From assembly GCA_033439265.1 (NCBI GenBank), contig JAVTVX010000009.1:8521109-8585108 (forward strand): 64,000 nt of DNA, written 5' to 3'. The notes below the pieces were generated by a model. The model worked only from the letters and a program-made list of their open reading frames with translations. It did no database searches and had not been told where the DNA came from. Position numbers and translations under genes: made by a program. The stretch's first letter is position 1; every line of letters starts with the position of its first letter. Shown here in pieces: positions 10,901 to 20,495 of the stretch. This stretch comes from Dillenia suffruticosa (lineage: Eukaryota > Streptophyta > Magnoliopsida > Dilleniales > Dilleniaceae).

Positions 10901-12315
10901 TGGAAGGGACCCGTGGGGCTGCTGCACAAAAACAGGCCGTGTGGCCTTTGTTTACTGTAGAAAATTTCTGGTTTGGTTTGGGGAGGTTGGGGTGATGGCT
11001 GGAGTACCCTTGCTGCACGGCAATGAGGTCCTATGCAGTAGGTTGGCTCACAGACTAAAGAGGATGGAGAGGGAAAGGAAATGGAGAAGGATGGATGGGG
11101 ATTGAACTTGCTTTAGCGGGTATGTTTAAGAACAAGAGCCTATCACACTAGGGAGGCAAAAGGTCTCATTACATATGTCCTTTCATCATTGATTATATAT
11201 ATAAAATGAGTACAAGACATGCCTATTTACAGGTAAGGGCTAGGGAGGTAAAAGGTCTCATTACATATGTCCTTTCATGCTAAAGGACTCCATAATCCTA
11301 ATAACTACAAGGCAGTTATTTGCCTTTATTACAACACTCAAAAGACATAATAAAATATATGAATTAATTCATTAAAGCAATTATTAAATGGAGGGATTCG
11401 TGACCCTTGGACTGCATGTGCACTGCCTGTGCGTTGCCTGTGCTCTGCATGGGCACCGCATGTGCTGGCTCGTGCAGTGCCCCTGTTCCTCACTCCCTGG
11501 CTTGTGAAATAGTGTTGGGACATGGCACACTTCCTGATGTGCAAGTGCTGGGTCGTGCAGGAGCATAGCATGCTGTCCTGTGTGCTGGATTGGTGCTATC
11601 TTGCTCATTGTTGCACGCTGCTCGTGTGCTTGTGCATGCTTGCTGGTGCACTGCTGTGCACCCATCAGGCCATGGCTCTATTGGCTTGAGCAATAGCCTT
11701 GTCTTCTCATGCATTATGACTCCTAATTGAGTCTCTTCACTTGTTGGACTAATTGCACACGTTTGCTCGGTCGCTTGCTCATGCTCGCGGCGCACCAAGG
11801 CAAGGTAGTGCATTGCCTTGTCTTCTTCGAGCCTTCGCTCCTTCGGTTGCCTTATGGAATGCACCTCTTCACGAATAGGTGTCTCTTGGCATGGGCTGTA
11901 TGCTGTCTCTTCGTGCATTGCTTTGCATGTGTGCATAGGAAGGTGGCTCATGGCATGGCTCATGGGCATGTGTGGGCTGCTCATGCGATGGTGCCTCATC
12001 GCATGGTGTCCTTTGGAGCGATAACCTTTTTGCTTGCTCTTTTCCATAAGCAATAGCCTCCTCAATGTCCATGAAGTCAATTGCTTGATGATTGCTCAAA
12101 CTTGCATGAAAGGTTGTGACCTTTGCTCGAAGGGTCGCGTCCTTTGGTGCGCGGTTGCTCGGGCTGCGCATGCTACTGCTCGTGCACTACTCGCCCTCGC
12201 TTGTGCTGGTTCCTTTTCATCCTTTTGCTTGTGGCTTTTCGTTCGCACCTTTTGCTCGTGTCCTTTCGTGCGAACTTCTCGCGTGCTGCTCATGGCTATT
12301 GGCGGTTCCGTTACA
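10901..12315 (-). repeat. Gypsy-1 3' LTR (left copy)
   Basis: This 1,415-bp LTR is homologous to 14870-16311. On the minus strand the order is U3 with an open frame, then a TATA-like TTTTATATATATAATC at about 11193-11208, then R-U5. It differs from the right copy by lacking the block that contains GTGATGTAACCTAAGAGGC (15122-15180 in the right copy). In its place is a second copy of the GGGAGGCAAAAGGTCTCATT segment that also occurs about 90 bp further right. That pattern suggests template switching or conversion. Confidence 0.85.
11490..12080 (-). CDS. Open frame in U3 of the gypsy-1 left LTR (196 codons)
   Basis: A frame of 196 codons lies in the sense orientation of the element, upstream of the TATA-like box, so it is in U3. 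The predicted protein is rich in His, Met, Cys, Ala and Thr, reflecting the CATG/TGC-rich DNA, and has no domain I recognise. The right LTR carries the same frame at 15383-16114. The two differ by substitutions and by a 12-bp difference that keeps the frame (an extra Met-Ser-His-Ala). It may be a composition artefact. The shared frame is the only argument for coding. Confidence 0.3.
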   Translation of the reverse strand: MTSWTLRRLLLMEKSKQKGYRSKGHHAMRHHRMSSPHMPMSHAMSHLPMHTCKAMHEETAYSPCQETPIREEVHSIRQPKERRLEEDKAMHYLALVRREHEQATEQTCAISPTSEETQLGVIMHEKTRLLLKPIEPWPDGCTAVHQQACTSTRAACNNEQDSTNPAHRTACYAPARPSTCTSGSVPCPNTISQARE

Positions 12316-14869
12316 TTCGTCCCTCCTTGGAGATGAACCTTGTCCTCAAGGTTGTGACTCTTTGCCTTGATCTCTTGGCTTGGATGGCTCCCTTTTAAGC
12401 GCTGTCTTTTCTTGTTGAAGTGGCTTCTTAGCTGTCTTCTTGTGCTTGCGTTGGGATCCTTGTGCTTTTGTTGAGAACCGAACTCTTGCCTCTTTGCTTA
12501 TGGCCTTTGCTGGTTACTCTTTGGTGGTTGCACCGTTTTCTTACAAGGGACATCAATAAACTTCTTTGTTGCTGCTCCAAGGTTGCTTGCTTGTTTGCTT
12601 GATGGTGTCCTTTCACTTGGTACACGAAATGGTGTCTTTTTGTGTGCTGGACGTGGCTGCTGTCCTTTGCTTTGTGATGGAGGCTGCAGGGAAATTTTAT
12701 ACCCTTTGGGCTGCCTTTTGTTGTTTCTTTGGATAGGTTGCTTCATGTTGGTGGGTTGGTAGCCTTTAGGAATGGATTGTGGCTGTATCTCAAGTGTGAT
12801 CCATCGATTTTCATGCATGAACTCCATTTGCATTTTGTGATAATCGTTGATGATTCTTCCAAGGGTTGTGAGCCATTGTACTCCAAGAACTAGATCCAAC
12901 TCGATATTTGTTAGGGAATAAAGATCGATTTTGAATTCATACCCTTGTATGGCGATGGTGACTCCTCGATGGATGGTTGAGTATTGGAACTTTTCACCGG
13001 TTGCGGTCTTGATTTGAAATGGTGTGACTCGCTCCATGGGTAGACTTAAGGAATGTGCTGTCCTTTGTTTGATGAGATTGAGGGATGAACCGTTGTCAAT
13101 CAAGGTGTTGATGTCTTGCTCTCTTATACATGATGTAGTTCTCCAAGTTTTCGAATCTTCTTCCTTGGTTAAGGCATAGATTGAGATGTAAGACTCTTCA
13201 TTGTTTGATGATATCTCTTCTGGATCTTCTTCAATGGATGTTGTGTCAATTGATTCTTCTTCATCTTCACTAAACTCGTACATGAAGAATGATGATTGCT
13301 TGCACTTGTGGTCATTGGTTGATACTTCTTTGCAAAAGGGACATCGGTTCCTTAGTTGTCTCTCCTCATAGATGATCTTTTCTTCTTCCTACGGCGGAAT
13401 TGTAATGGCTGGTTAGTGTGTCTTGGCCTGCTGCAACTTGTGAGGTATGGCTGTGGAGTGTGATGAGCCTTTTTTGGTTTGAGCAACGTGCTGATGTGCT
13501 GGTTGCTTCATCTTCTTTGTGGCCTCAAGATCAGGTGATTTCCATTTGATAGGTACCTTCTTGGCCAAATGAGAATTGTGAAGGTTGGTGGTGTATGTCT
13601 CCATTTGGGGTAGAAGGGTGTAAGCGTTTGGGTGAGGGATCGAAGGGACATATGAATGTGGTTGAGGGCTAAAGGGATAGAAGGGTAAGTGTTGGGTTTA
13701 GAGAATAAAAGGTTGTGTATAAGGGACATAAGACGAAAGGTCATATGTTGGGGTATAAGGATGAAAGGGTGTATACTTGGTTGGGGTCATGAAAGGTTGG
13801 GTATTTGGGTAGGGAAATGGATGGGTGTGAGTTTGGGTAGTAAAATGAAGGGGTGTATTTTCGGATGGAAGGTTGAAAGGGTGAGAATTGGGATAAGGAA
13901 ATGAAGGGACATATTTAGGTTGAGTGGGTGTGAAGAATAGAGGTTGAAGGGTTTGAGGTACATGACCTTTGGCATGATTGCTTGGATCATGGCTCTTGGG
14001 TTGTGGTTCTAAGGTTGTATGCTACTGTTCATGGTTTTGTGGTGCGAAATGTGACTCCTGGACTGCCTTGTTTGTGACTAGATATATGGTGGAATAGGTT
14101 GGACGTCTCTTGCTTGTTGCTAGTTGATTTGGCATCATGTTGGTTGGTTGTTCAGCCATTGCATGGACCGCATGTTTGGTGTTACTACTGCAGAACATTT
14201 CTTGTTGCCGGCTGGATGTTTGTTGTTCTCCCTTGCTCTACTGCATGGTTTGACATGATCTGAATTGATTGTTTGCCTCTACACTTCTCCTGGTCCGGAA
14301 GATGGCAGGATGTGATCATGATGGCCTTCGTGACTCCGGTTTGTTGAGATGATTCCTCCAACATGCCTTGGAGTATATTTGAGAGTTGTTTCTCCATGCG
14401 ATCTGCACATTGATTTATCTCTAACTTGCGTTTCTCTGAATCCTTCTGTATTTGAAGAATTCTCTTTCGAAAAGGAAGGTTTTCTGGTTGTATCATGATG
14501 ATATATTGATGAAAATGTGTGAAGGAAGAGAGAAAATGGATGACAGTTTTTTTCTGAAAAAAAAATGAAAGGTTCCTTGCTGCGATTTGACAGAAAAGGA
14601 TGGGTATCCAAGTTCTGATGCTTCTGGTTGACGAATTTCTCTTGTTCAGAACAAGATGGACTCTTCAATGATGATAGAACACCAGGAAAGGGGGTTCAAA
14701 CTCTTTGGATATAATGTATGATGCAGAAAATGGAAGAAATTCTGACGATGGAATGAAAATCTGTCCAGATGGCTGTTCTGAAACTTACAGATGAGTCAAA
14801 TAACTTTCTCTACCTGAAGAATGGTCCCTTACAGGTCAGAATTTAACCTTCTCAATGAAAGCAGCAGTT
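12316..14869 (-). pseudogene. Gypsy-1 gag-protease region, pol mostly deleted
   Basis: On the minus strand, 14600 to 13390 is a gag-like region with a polar N-terminal part (about 14496 downwards, PFRKRILQIQKDSEKRK). It is followed by a Pro-rich stretch built from degenerate tandem repeats (13610-13990). At 13283-13345 a zinc knuckle reads CPFC...HKC. The frame 12498-13283 contains retropepsin: LIDNGSSLNLI at residues 61-71 and LGVQWL at about 133-138, as in gypsy proteases of the RVP_2 type. The usual active-site Asp-Ser/Thr-Gly is Asp-Asn-Gly here. After the protease a Lys/Gln/Pro-rich tail ends at a stop, and the RT, RNase H and integrase modules are missing. Parts of gag are out of frame with each other. 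Confidence 0.75.
13610..13990 (-). repeat. Degenerate tandem repeats in gypsy-1 gag
   Basis: On the plus strand, units of roughly 30-36 bp built from GAAAGG(G/T)TG, TGGGTA and AAGGGACATA words recur about ten times with poor conservation. On the coding strand they give a Pro/His/Leu/Ser-rich low-complexity segment between the N-terminal gag part and the zinc knuckle. Confidence 0.5.
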
Positions 14870-16311
14870 TAGAAGGGACCCGTGGGGCTGCTGCACAAAA
14901 ACAGGCCGTGCAGCCTTTGTTTACTGCAGAAAATTTCTGGTTTGGTTTGGGGAGGTTAGGGTGATGGTTGGAGTACCCTTGCTGCACGGCAATGTGGTCC
15001 TATGTAGTAAGTTGGCAAACGGACTAAAGGGGATGGAGAGGGAAAGGAAATGGAGAAGGATGGATGGGGATTGAACTTGCCTTAACGGGTATGTCTAAGA
15101 ACAAGAGCCTATCACGCTAGAGTGATGTAACCTAAGAGGCTAGGTACTCTTAAGCCCGAATTGGAGAGAAACTCTCTGGTTTTTCATCATTGATTATATA
15201 TATAAAATGAGTACAAGGCATGCCTATTTATAGGTAAGGGCTAGGGAGACAAAATGCCTCATTACATATGTCCTTTCATGATAAAGGACTCCATAATCCT
15301 AATAACTACAAGACAGTTATTTGCCTTTATTACAACACTCAAAAGACATAATAAAATATATTGAATTAATTCATAAAAGCAGTTATTGAATGGAGGGATT
15401 CATGGCCCTTGGACTGCATGTGCACTGCCTGTGCGTTGCCTGTGCAGTGCAGCTGTCTGTGCCCTGCATGGGCACTGCATGTGCTGGCTCGTGTAGCGCC
15501 CCTATTCCTCGCTCCCTGACTTGTGAAATAGTGCTGGGACATGGCACACTTCCTGATGTGCAAGTGTTGGGTCGTGCAGGAGCATAGCATGCTGTCCTGT
15601 GCACTGGCTTGGTGCTGTCCTGCTCATTGCTGCACGCTGCTTGTGCGCTGGTGCATGCTTGCTGGTGTACTGCTGTGCACCCATCAGGCCATGGCTCTAT
15701 TGGCTCGAGTAATAGCCTTGTCTTCTCATGCATTATGACTCCTAGTTGAGTCTCTTCACTTGCTGGACTAATTGCACACGTTTGCTCGGTCGCTTGCTCA
15801 TGCTCGCGGTGCACCAAGGCAAGGTAGTGCATTGCCTTGTCTTCTTCGAGCCTTCGCTCCTTCGGTTGCCTTATGGAATGCACCTCTTCACGAATAGGTG
15901 TCTCTTGGCATGAACTGTATGCTGTCTCTACGTGCATTGCTTTGCATGTGTGCATAGGAAGGTGGCTCATGGGCATGTGCGGGCTGCTCGTGCGATGGTG
16001 CCTCGTCCCATGGTGTCCTTTGGAACGATAACCTTTTTGCTTGCTCTTTTCCATAAGCAACAGCTTCCTCAATGTCCATGGAGTCAATTGCTTGATGATT
16101 GCTCGGACTTGCATGAAAGGTTGTGACCTTTGCTTGAAGGGTCGCGTCCTTTGGTGCGCGGTTGCTCAGGCTACGCGTGCTACTGCTCGCCCTCGCTTGT
16201 GCTGGTTCCTTTGCATCCTTTTGCTAGTGGCCTTTCGTTCGCACCTTTTTCTCGTGTCCTTTCATGCGAACTTCTCGCGCACTGCTCATGGCTATTGACG
16301 ATTTCGTTACA
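14870..16311 (-). repeat. Gypsy-1 5' LTR (right copy)
   Basis: This 1,442-bp LTR is homologous to 10901-12315. The minus-strand order is TGTAACG start (16311), U3 with an open frame, a TATA-like TTTTATATATATAATC near 15192-15207, then R-U5 ending at 14870. The edge dinucleotide is TA in place of TG on the plus strand. The sequence just inside it (AACTGCTGC on the element strand) is not a primer-binding site I recognise. Confidence 0.85.
15383..16114 (-). CDS. Open frame in U3 of the gypsy-1 right LTR (243 codons)
   Basis: This is the counterpart of the 196-codon frame in the left LTR. It shares almost all residues (for example QETPIREEVHSIRQPKERR) and is extended at both ends: it starts with MQVRAIIKQ and continues past the left copy's stop. 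It is in sense orientation, upstream of the TATA-like box. No known domain is recognised, and the amino-acid composition mirrors the CATG-rich DNA. Coding status is uncertain. Confidence 0.3.
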   Translation of the reverse strand: MQVRAIIKQLTPWTLRKLLLMEKSKQKGYRSKGHHGTRHHRTSSPHMPMSHLPMHTCKAMHVETAYSSCQETPIREEVHSIRQPKERRLEEDKAMHYLALVHREHEQATEQTCAISPASEETQLGVIMHEKTRLLLEPIEPWPDGCTAVHQQACTSAQAACSNEQDSTKPVHRTACYAPARPNTCTSGSVPCPSTISQVRERGIGALHEPAHAVPMQGTDSCTAQATHRQCTCSPRAMNPSIQ

Positions 16312-16492
16312 CAGGCGCCCCGCGCGAGCAGCGCCCGTGCGGGCGCCTGCCCTTGCTCGCACTGGCGCCTGCGTAGGCGGGTGCTGCGCGCAGGCAGGCG
16401 AGCATGCGAGTGCCCGCACTGGCACCTGCCCATGCTCGCGTGGCCCCCGCGGGGGCAGGCACCCCCGCACAAGCAGCGCCCATGTGGGCGCC
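16312..16492. repeat. GC island 2, right part
   Basis: This is the continuation of the island interrupted by gypsy-1. It starts with the duplicated CAGGC and continues with GCGCCCGTGCGGGCGCC, CATGCTCGC and CCCGCGGGGGC words, several of them palindromic. It gives way at about 16495 to ordinary sequence containing ATTCAAACCCATGACC, a phrase common in plant dispersed repeats. Confidence 0.65.
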
Positions 16493-16494
16493 AA

Positions 16495-17105
16495 CTTGCT
16501 CAGCTTCGTTTTATTTATGCAAAAAATGATAAAGTGTTGCAAGCACCTAGATTCAAACCCATGACCAGAAGCTGAATATTTGAGGTGTTAACTATTAATC
16601 CACAACTTTCTCGTGTATGTTTTTCTGTTTTTGTTTTTTGTTTTTTCCTATCAATGTCAATCTCACTTTTTTTTTGCCTCCCTATTTCACTCTCACTTTT
16701 TTTCCCTATTTTACTCTCACCTCTATTTTTTTCTTTTTCTGGGAGCTTTTTTTTTTTCGTTTTATATTCTCGTTGAATTATTTTTATTCCGATTTTAACA
16801 TATTCAAAACCAATGATATTTAAATTGAATGTTATGCATGGATTATGATTTATTAATTTTATATATTTTGAAGGGAAAATATTTGTGATTAAATATATAT
16901 ATATATTAAATTATTAATATGTTATAATTTAAATTTCATACTTATTAGAAAAAAAAACAAAAACAATAAAATTAAATGAAATAGAATAATGAAAATAAAA
17001 ATGATAAAATAAATTAAAATAATGGAAATAAAAATGATAAAATGTAATAGTAGAAATATAAATAAAAATAAACTTAAATTTAACGAATTATATGATTTAT
17101 TATGT
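16495..17105. other. AT-rich interior of CACTA-2, T-rich tracts
   Basis: Poly-pyrimidine DNA (CTCACTTTTTTT units, about 16610-16780) is followed by A/T-rich sequence with a TA microsatellite near 16893-16906. No gene is seen; the frames here are Phe- and Leu-rich by composition. Confidence 0.55.
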
Positions 17106-17109
17106 ACCG

Positions 17110-17262
17110 TGACAATCACCATGAGTGCATGCGGCACGCGCATGCCATGACATACCTTGCATGAGCGCATGTCATGCATGGTGGCAAATGCAAGCACCTG
17201 CGTGGCATGCGTGGCGGCCGTGCTGGCATGGCCGGGCGCCCGCTATACTGGGTGCCTCAGAG
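17110..17262. repeat. GC island 3 (GCATG-rich)
   Basis: About 150 bp of GC-rich DNA with repeated GCATG, GCGCATG, GGCATGCG and GGGCGCCCGC words lies between A/T-rich flanks. It shares its vocabulary with the islands at 7895, 10585 and 16312. No coding frame with family resemblance is present. Confidence 0.6.
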
Positions 17263-17689
17263 CACTATATTAAAATTATATTATTATAATAAATTAAATT
17301 TCAGATTAAAAATTAATTGTTATAAGAAATTTAAAATATATCGTTAAAAATTAAAATATAAAAAATTTTGAAAAATTGATAATATTTTTACAATCGATAC
17401 TATAAAAAATTTAGGAAAATAGTGTTATATAGTTTTTTAAAACTTCATAAAATAAAAATAAAAGTTAATATATGTAATTTTGTATTATTTAGAAAAATTT
17501 TATAAATTGAAGTAAATATAATATTTATAAATAAATGATATTTTTGGATTTTTAATTTTCAAATTATTAAATCATAAATCTTTTCAAAAATTCTTTATAC
17601 ATTTCAAAATTTTAAAAAATGTATATAAGTTAATATTAAATTAGTATAAATAATTAAAATATTTTATAAAATTATTTAATGTATATAAG

Positions 17690-18375
17690 TAATGTATGTT
17701 AATAAATATTAAATAAATGTATATTAATAAAAAGTAGAAATAAATATAATGATAGTAGATTAAATAAACGATTATATATTATAAATTTATCACTATATAA
17801 ACTTATTTATCTACTTACCATTTACTTAATATCTACTTATCACGACTATATATCACAAATTTATCACTAACTTACCACTATATAAACTTAGTTATCCAAT
17901 TATCATCTACTTACCACTAACTTACTACTAACTTACCACTATATAAATTTACTTATCAACTTATCATCTACTTATAATCTATTTACTATCTATTTACCAC
18001 GACTATATATCACAAACTTATCACTATATAAACTTATACTTACCACTAACTTACTACTAACTTACCACTATATAAATTTACTTATCAACTTATCATCTAC
18101 TTATAATCTATTTACTATCTATTTATCATGACTATATATCACAAACTTATCACTATATAAACTTATTTATCCACTTACCATTTACTTACTACTAACTTAC
18201 TACTATATAAACTTATTTATTCACTTATCATCTACTTACCACGACTATATATCACAAACTTATCACAAACTTACTACTATATAAATTTACTTACCCACTT
18301 ACCATTTACTTACCACCTACGTATCTACTACTACTACTTATCATTATCACCTATTTACTAAACTGCCACTATCAT
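17690..18375. repeat. Right subterminal repeat array of CACTA-2
   Basis: This is an array of irregular tandem units made of ACTATATAAACTTA, CTTACCACTA, CTTATCATCTACTTA and CACGACTATATATCACAAA. The composite unit of about 110-130 bp recurs several times. It ends about 480 bp before the right terminus. The motif differs from the left array, although both contain GTTA/GGTAA cores when orientation is allowed for. Confidence 0.65.
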
Positions 18376-18859
18376 AAATTTATCACAATTTATTATTTAG
18401 ATTATTTTCAAATATAAAGGATATATGATACAAAAATATAAAAATATTAGGTTTTTATAGACATTACAATATATAGATTAGAATTTAAATAAATCTAGTT
18501 TTAAAAGACGGTAGAATTTGTTGTTACCATACATGTAAAACCTATGAAAACGGTATTGATAAATAGATAATAAAAAAGATTTATATTGATATTATTTTTA
18601 AACCTTGCAAAAAAGACTATTACATTTACTGATCATAATTTTTAACTATCGCAATTGAATATTGTTTTATAGACGGTTGTGGTATCTTGACCTATAGTTG
18701 ATAAATTTTTCTTCACGGACATTTTAATCAGTTGAGAAAAATCTATATTTTTCGACGGTTTTGTCATAGGGCGTTTTTATAAACTATAAAAACCATCACT
18801 AAAAGTCACCGTTATTAAAAATTACTGTCAGTACAGCATTTTAATTTTGTAGTGTGTGT

Positions 18860-19053
18860 CGTCCCAAAAAAAAAAAGTTATAAGTAACAATTTTTTTCTT
18901 AATTTTGTAAAAATGTTACAAAACTCAAATTACAATAGACAACCTGAACTACTAATTGCAGTAATCTATTCAACATGCTCTCTTTGAATAATGCTTTTTA
19001 AAATTAGAATTTTTGACACATGAATTTTGCTAGTATCTTTCCATCGAGACAAC
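18860..19053. other. Spacer between the two CACTA elements
   Basis: About 195 bp of ordinary A/T-rich sequence separates the right target duplication of CACTA-2 from the left one of CACTA-1. It contains an A-run and nothing recognisable. Confidence 0.6.
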
Positions 19054-19074
19054 TCCCACTACAAAAAAACACGG

Positions 19075-19815
19075 ATTTTGCGACGAAATTTTGCGACAAA
19101 AGTTTTTTGTTGTTACTTTTCGACGAATTTATCGACGCAATTAGATTTCGTAGCCATTTTCCAACAATATTAGCGACGAAAACAATTTCGTAACTAACTT
19201 AGCGACAACTACAAATTTGTTGCTAATTTTGCGATGAAAAAATTATCCGTCGTGAACTTTGCGATAAAACTACATATTCGTCGCTAATTTAGCGACCAAT
19301 ACGTTTTTCGTCGCTAATTTTAGCGACGAACTTATTAATTCGTCGCTAAATTTGTAAATTAATAAAAAAAATACAATATTAATATATTTATTAAATAATA
19401 ATTTAATTTAGTGATGAAATTATGATTTTGTCGCTATTTTACAACAAATGAAGCGACAAAATATATATTCGTCCTTGATATGTGCGACGAAGCAAGGTTT
19501 GTCGCAAATTTCAGCGACAAAGAGAGTGTTTGTCGCGAAATTTAGCGACGAACAGGTAGTTGGTCGCAAAATTCTGCGACGGATCACGGTTTCGTCGCTG
19601 AATCAGCGACGAAAATAAAGTTCATCGTTGATTTCAGTGACGAAACCAATATTCGTCCCTGATTTCAGCGACGAAACAATTCTTCGTCGCTGATCACAGT
19701 GACGAAAACAATATTCGTCGCTGATCACAGCGACGAAAATAATGTTCGTCGTTGATTTCAGCGACGAGAAAGTGTTTCGTCATAGATTTCAATGACGAGA
19801 AAGTGTTTCATCGCA
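19075..19815. repeat. Left subterminal array of CACTA-1
   Basis: There are many copies of GCGACGAA and its complement TTCGTCGC in both orientations, often as head-to-head pairs separated by a few bases (for example TTCGTCGCTGAATCAGCGACGAA-like pairs near 19590). In characterised Spm-type elements such motifs bind the TnpA protein and align the ends. That role is inferred here. Confidence 0.85.
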
Positions 19816-20152
19816 GATTTACATAATGTTTACTCATCTGGATTTTTGCATTTTATACGTGCAATTTGATTGTGTTCCACCTTACCAGTGATATCCATTC
19901 CATAATGTTGACATGGTACCTTTGCAAAATTCCTTGGGATGTAATGACATTTTTCTGAAGTATTGCACCTGTTACTGTATACACATCGAGCAAGCTTCCT
20001 GCTTATGTCAATTCTGCCTTCTGAAAAATCATCCAACTCTTTAATTTTGTCAAATTTGTTTTGGTGCTGGTGCATCATGATTCAAGTATCCTAATTTTAC
20101 TTACTACTATTCCTCCTAAGCCATTTACACTATATGACTTTGATTGATGCAG

Positions 20153-20495
20153 CAAGGGAAAAAATAGGCATATACCATATAGAGACTCTAAATTTACACG
20201 CATTATACAAAGCTCAGTTGAAGGAAATTGTAGAACGGCTTTCATTTGCACAATGAGCCCAGCCCGCACTCATGTTGAGCAATCGAAAAACACTCTCTTC
20301 TTTGCAAGTTGTGCTAAAAAGGTGTCTACCAGTGCCCAGGCCTATCTTGTAATGTCAGATAAGGCTTTGGTAAAGCCTTTGCAGAAAGAGTTGGCCAGAC
20401 TGCAAAATGAACTGAGGAGTTTTCATATAGGATCAAATTCTGTCACCTCTGACCCTGATGCATTATTGAAAGAGCTAGATATTCTAATGAAAAAG
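20153..20495 (+). pseudogene. Captured kinesin-7 motor fragment
   Basis: An uninterrupted 114-codon exon runs from an AG acceptor (20151-20152) to a GTAAG donor (20496). It reads [20 protein letters not shown], then [20 protein letters not shown], then [20 protein letters not shown]. These are the C-terminal end of the motor core, the neck and the start of the coiled coil of plant kinesin-7 proteins (SPARSHVEQSRNTL and [11 protein letters not shown] are family signatures). The ATP-binding P-loop, switch I and most of the motor are absent. Intron borders were copied with it, so the capture was from genomic DNA, not mRNA. It lies inside CACTA-1, between two blocks of subterminal repeats. The frame is open, so a chimeric transcript is possible, but no function can be claimed. 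Confidence 0.85.

Larger units (their letters stand above)
10901..16311 (-). mobile_element. Gypsy-1: Ty3-gypsy element with gag-protease only
   Basis: Two LTRs (10901-12315 and 14870-16311) are closely similar along their length. On the element's strand they begin TGTAAC; the plus-strand left edge is TGGAAGGG in the left copy and TAGAAGGG in the right. The insertion is flanked by identical CAGGC on both sides (10896-10900 and 16312-16316). The element reads on the minus strand, so the right LTR is the 5' one. The 2,554-bp interior encodes gag, a CCHC zinc knuckle and retropepsin, then jumps to residues resembling the extreme C-terminus of a gypsy polyprotein (NLEDKVHLQGG near 12316-12360, followed by a purine-rich tract next to the LTR). 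Reverse transcriptase, RNase H and integrase are absent, so it is non-autonomous. The similar LTRs suggest a fairly recent insertion. Confidence 0.88.
6172..18856. mobile_element. CACTA-2: large non-autonomous CACTA-type element
   Basis: The left end reads CACTATAAAATAAATGAC. The right end, in reverse complement, reads CACTACAAAATTAAAATG. Both match the CACTA superfamily terminus (CACTACAAAA-like) and agree with each other over about 17 bp. The flanking 3 bp are TGT on both sides (6169-6171 and 18857-18859), the target-duplication length typical of CACTA elements. The 12,685 bp include a nested 5.4-kb gypsy element, so the original was about 7.3 kb. No transposase is readable, so it would depend on a partner. 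Inside are repeat arrays near both ends, a long inverted repeat and four GC-rich islands. The left TIR has a T where the consensus has C, and the two end arrays use different motifs, which lowers confidence. Confidence 0.65.

Noticed and set aside
10714..10995. Overlapping frames on both strands in GC island 2
   Set aside because: Same composition effect; they also cross the gypsy-1 LTR border, so they cannot be one gene.
11727..12398. Plus-strand frames in the left gypsy-1 LTR
   Set aside because: Antisense to the element; shadows of the minus-strand U3 frame.
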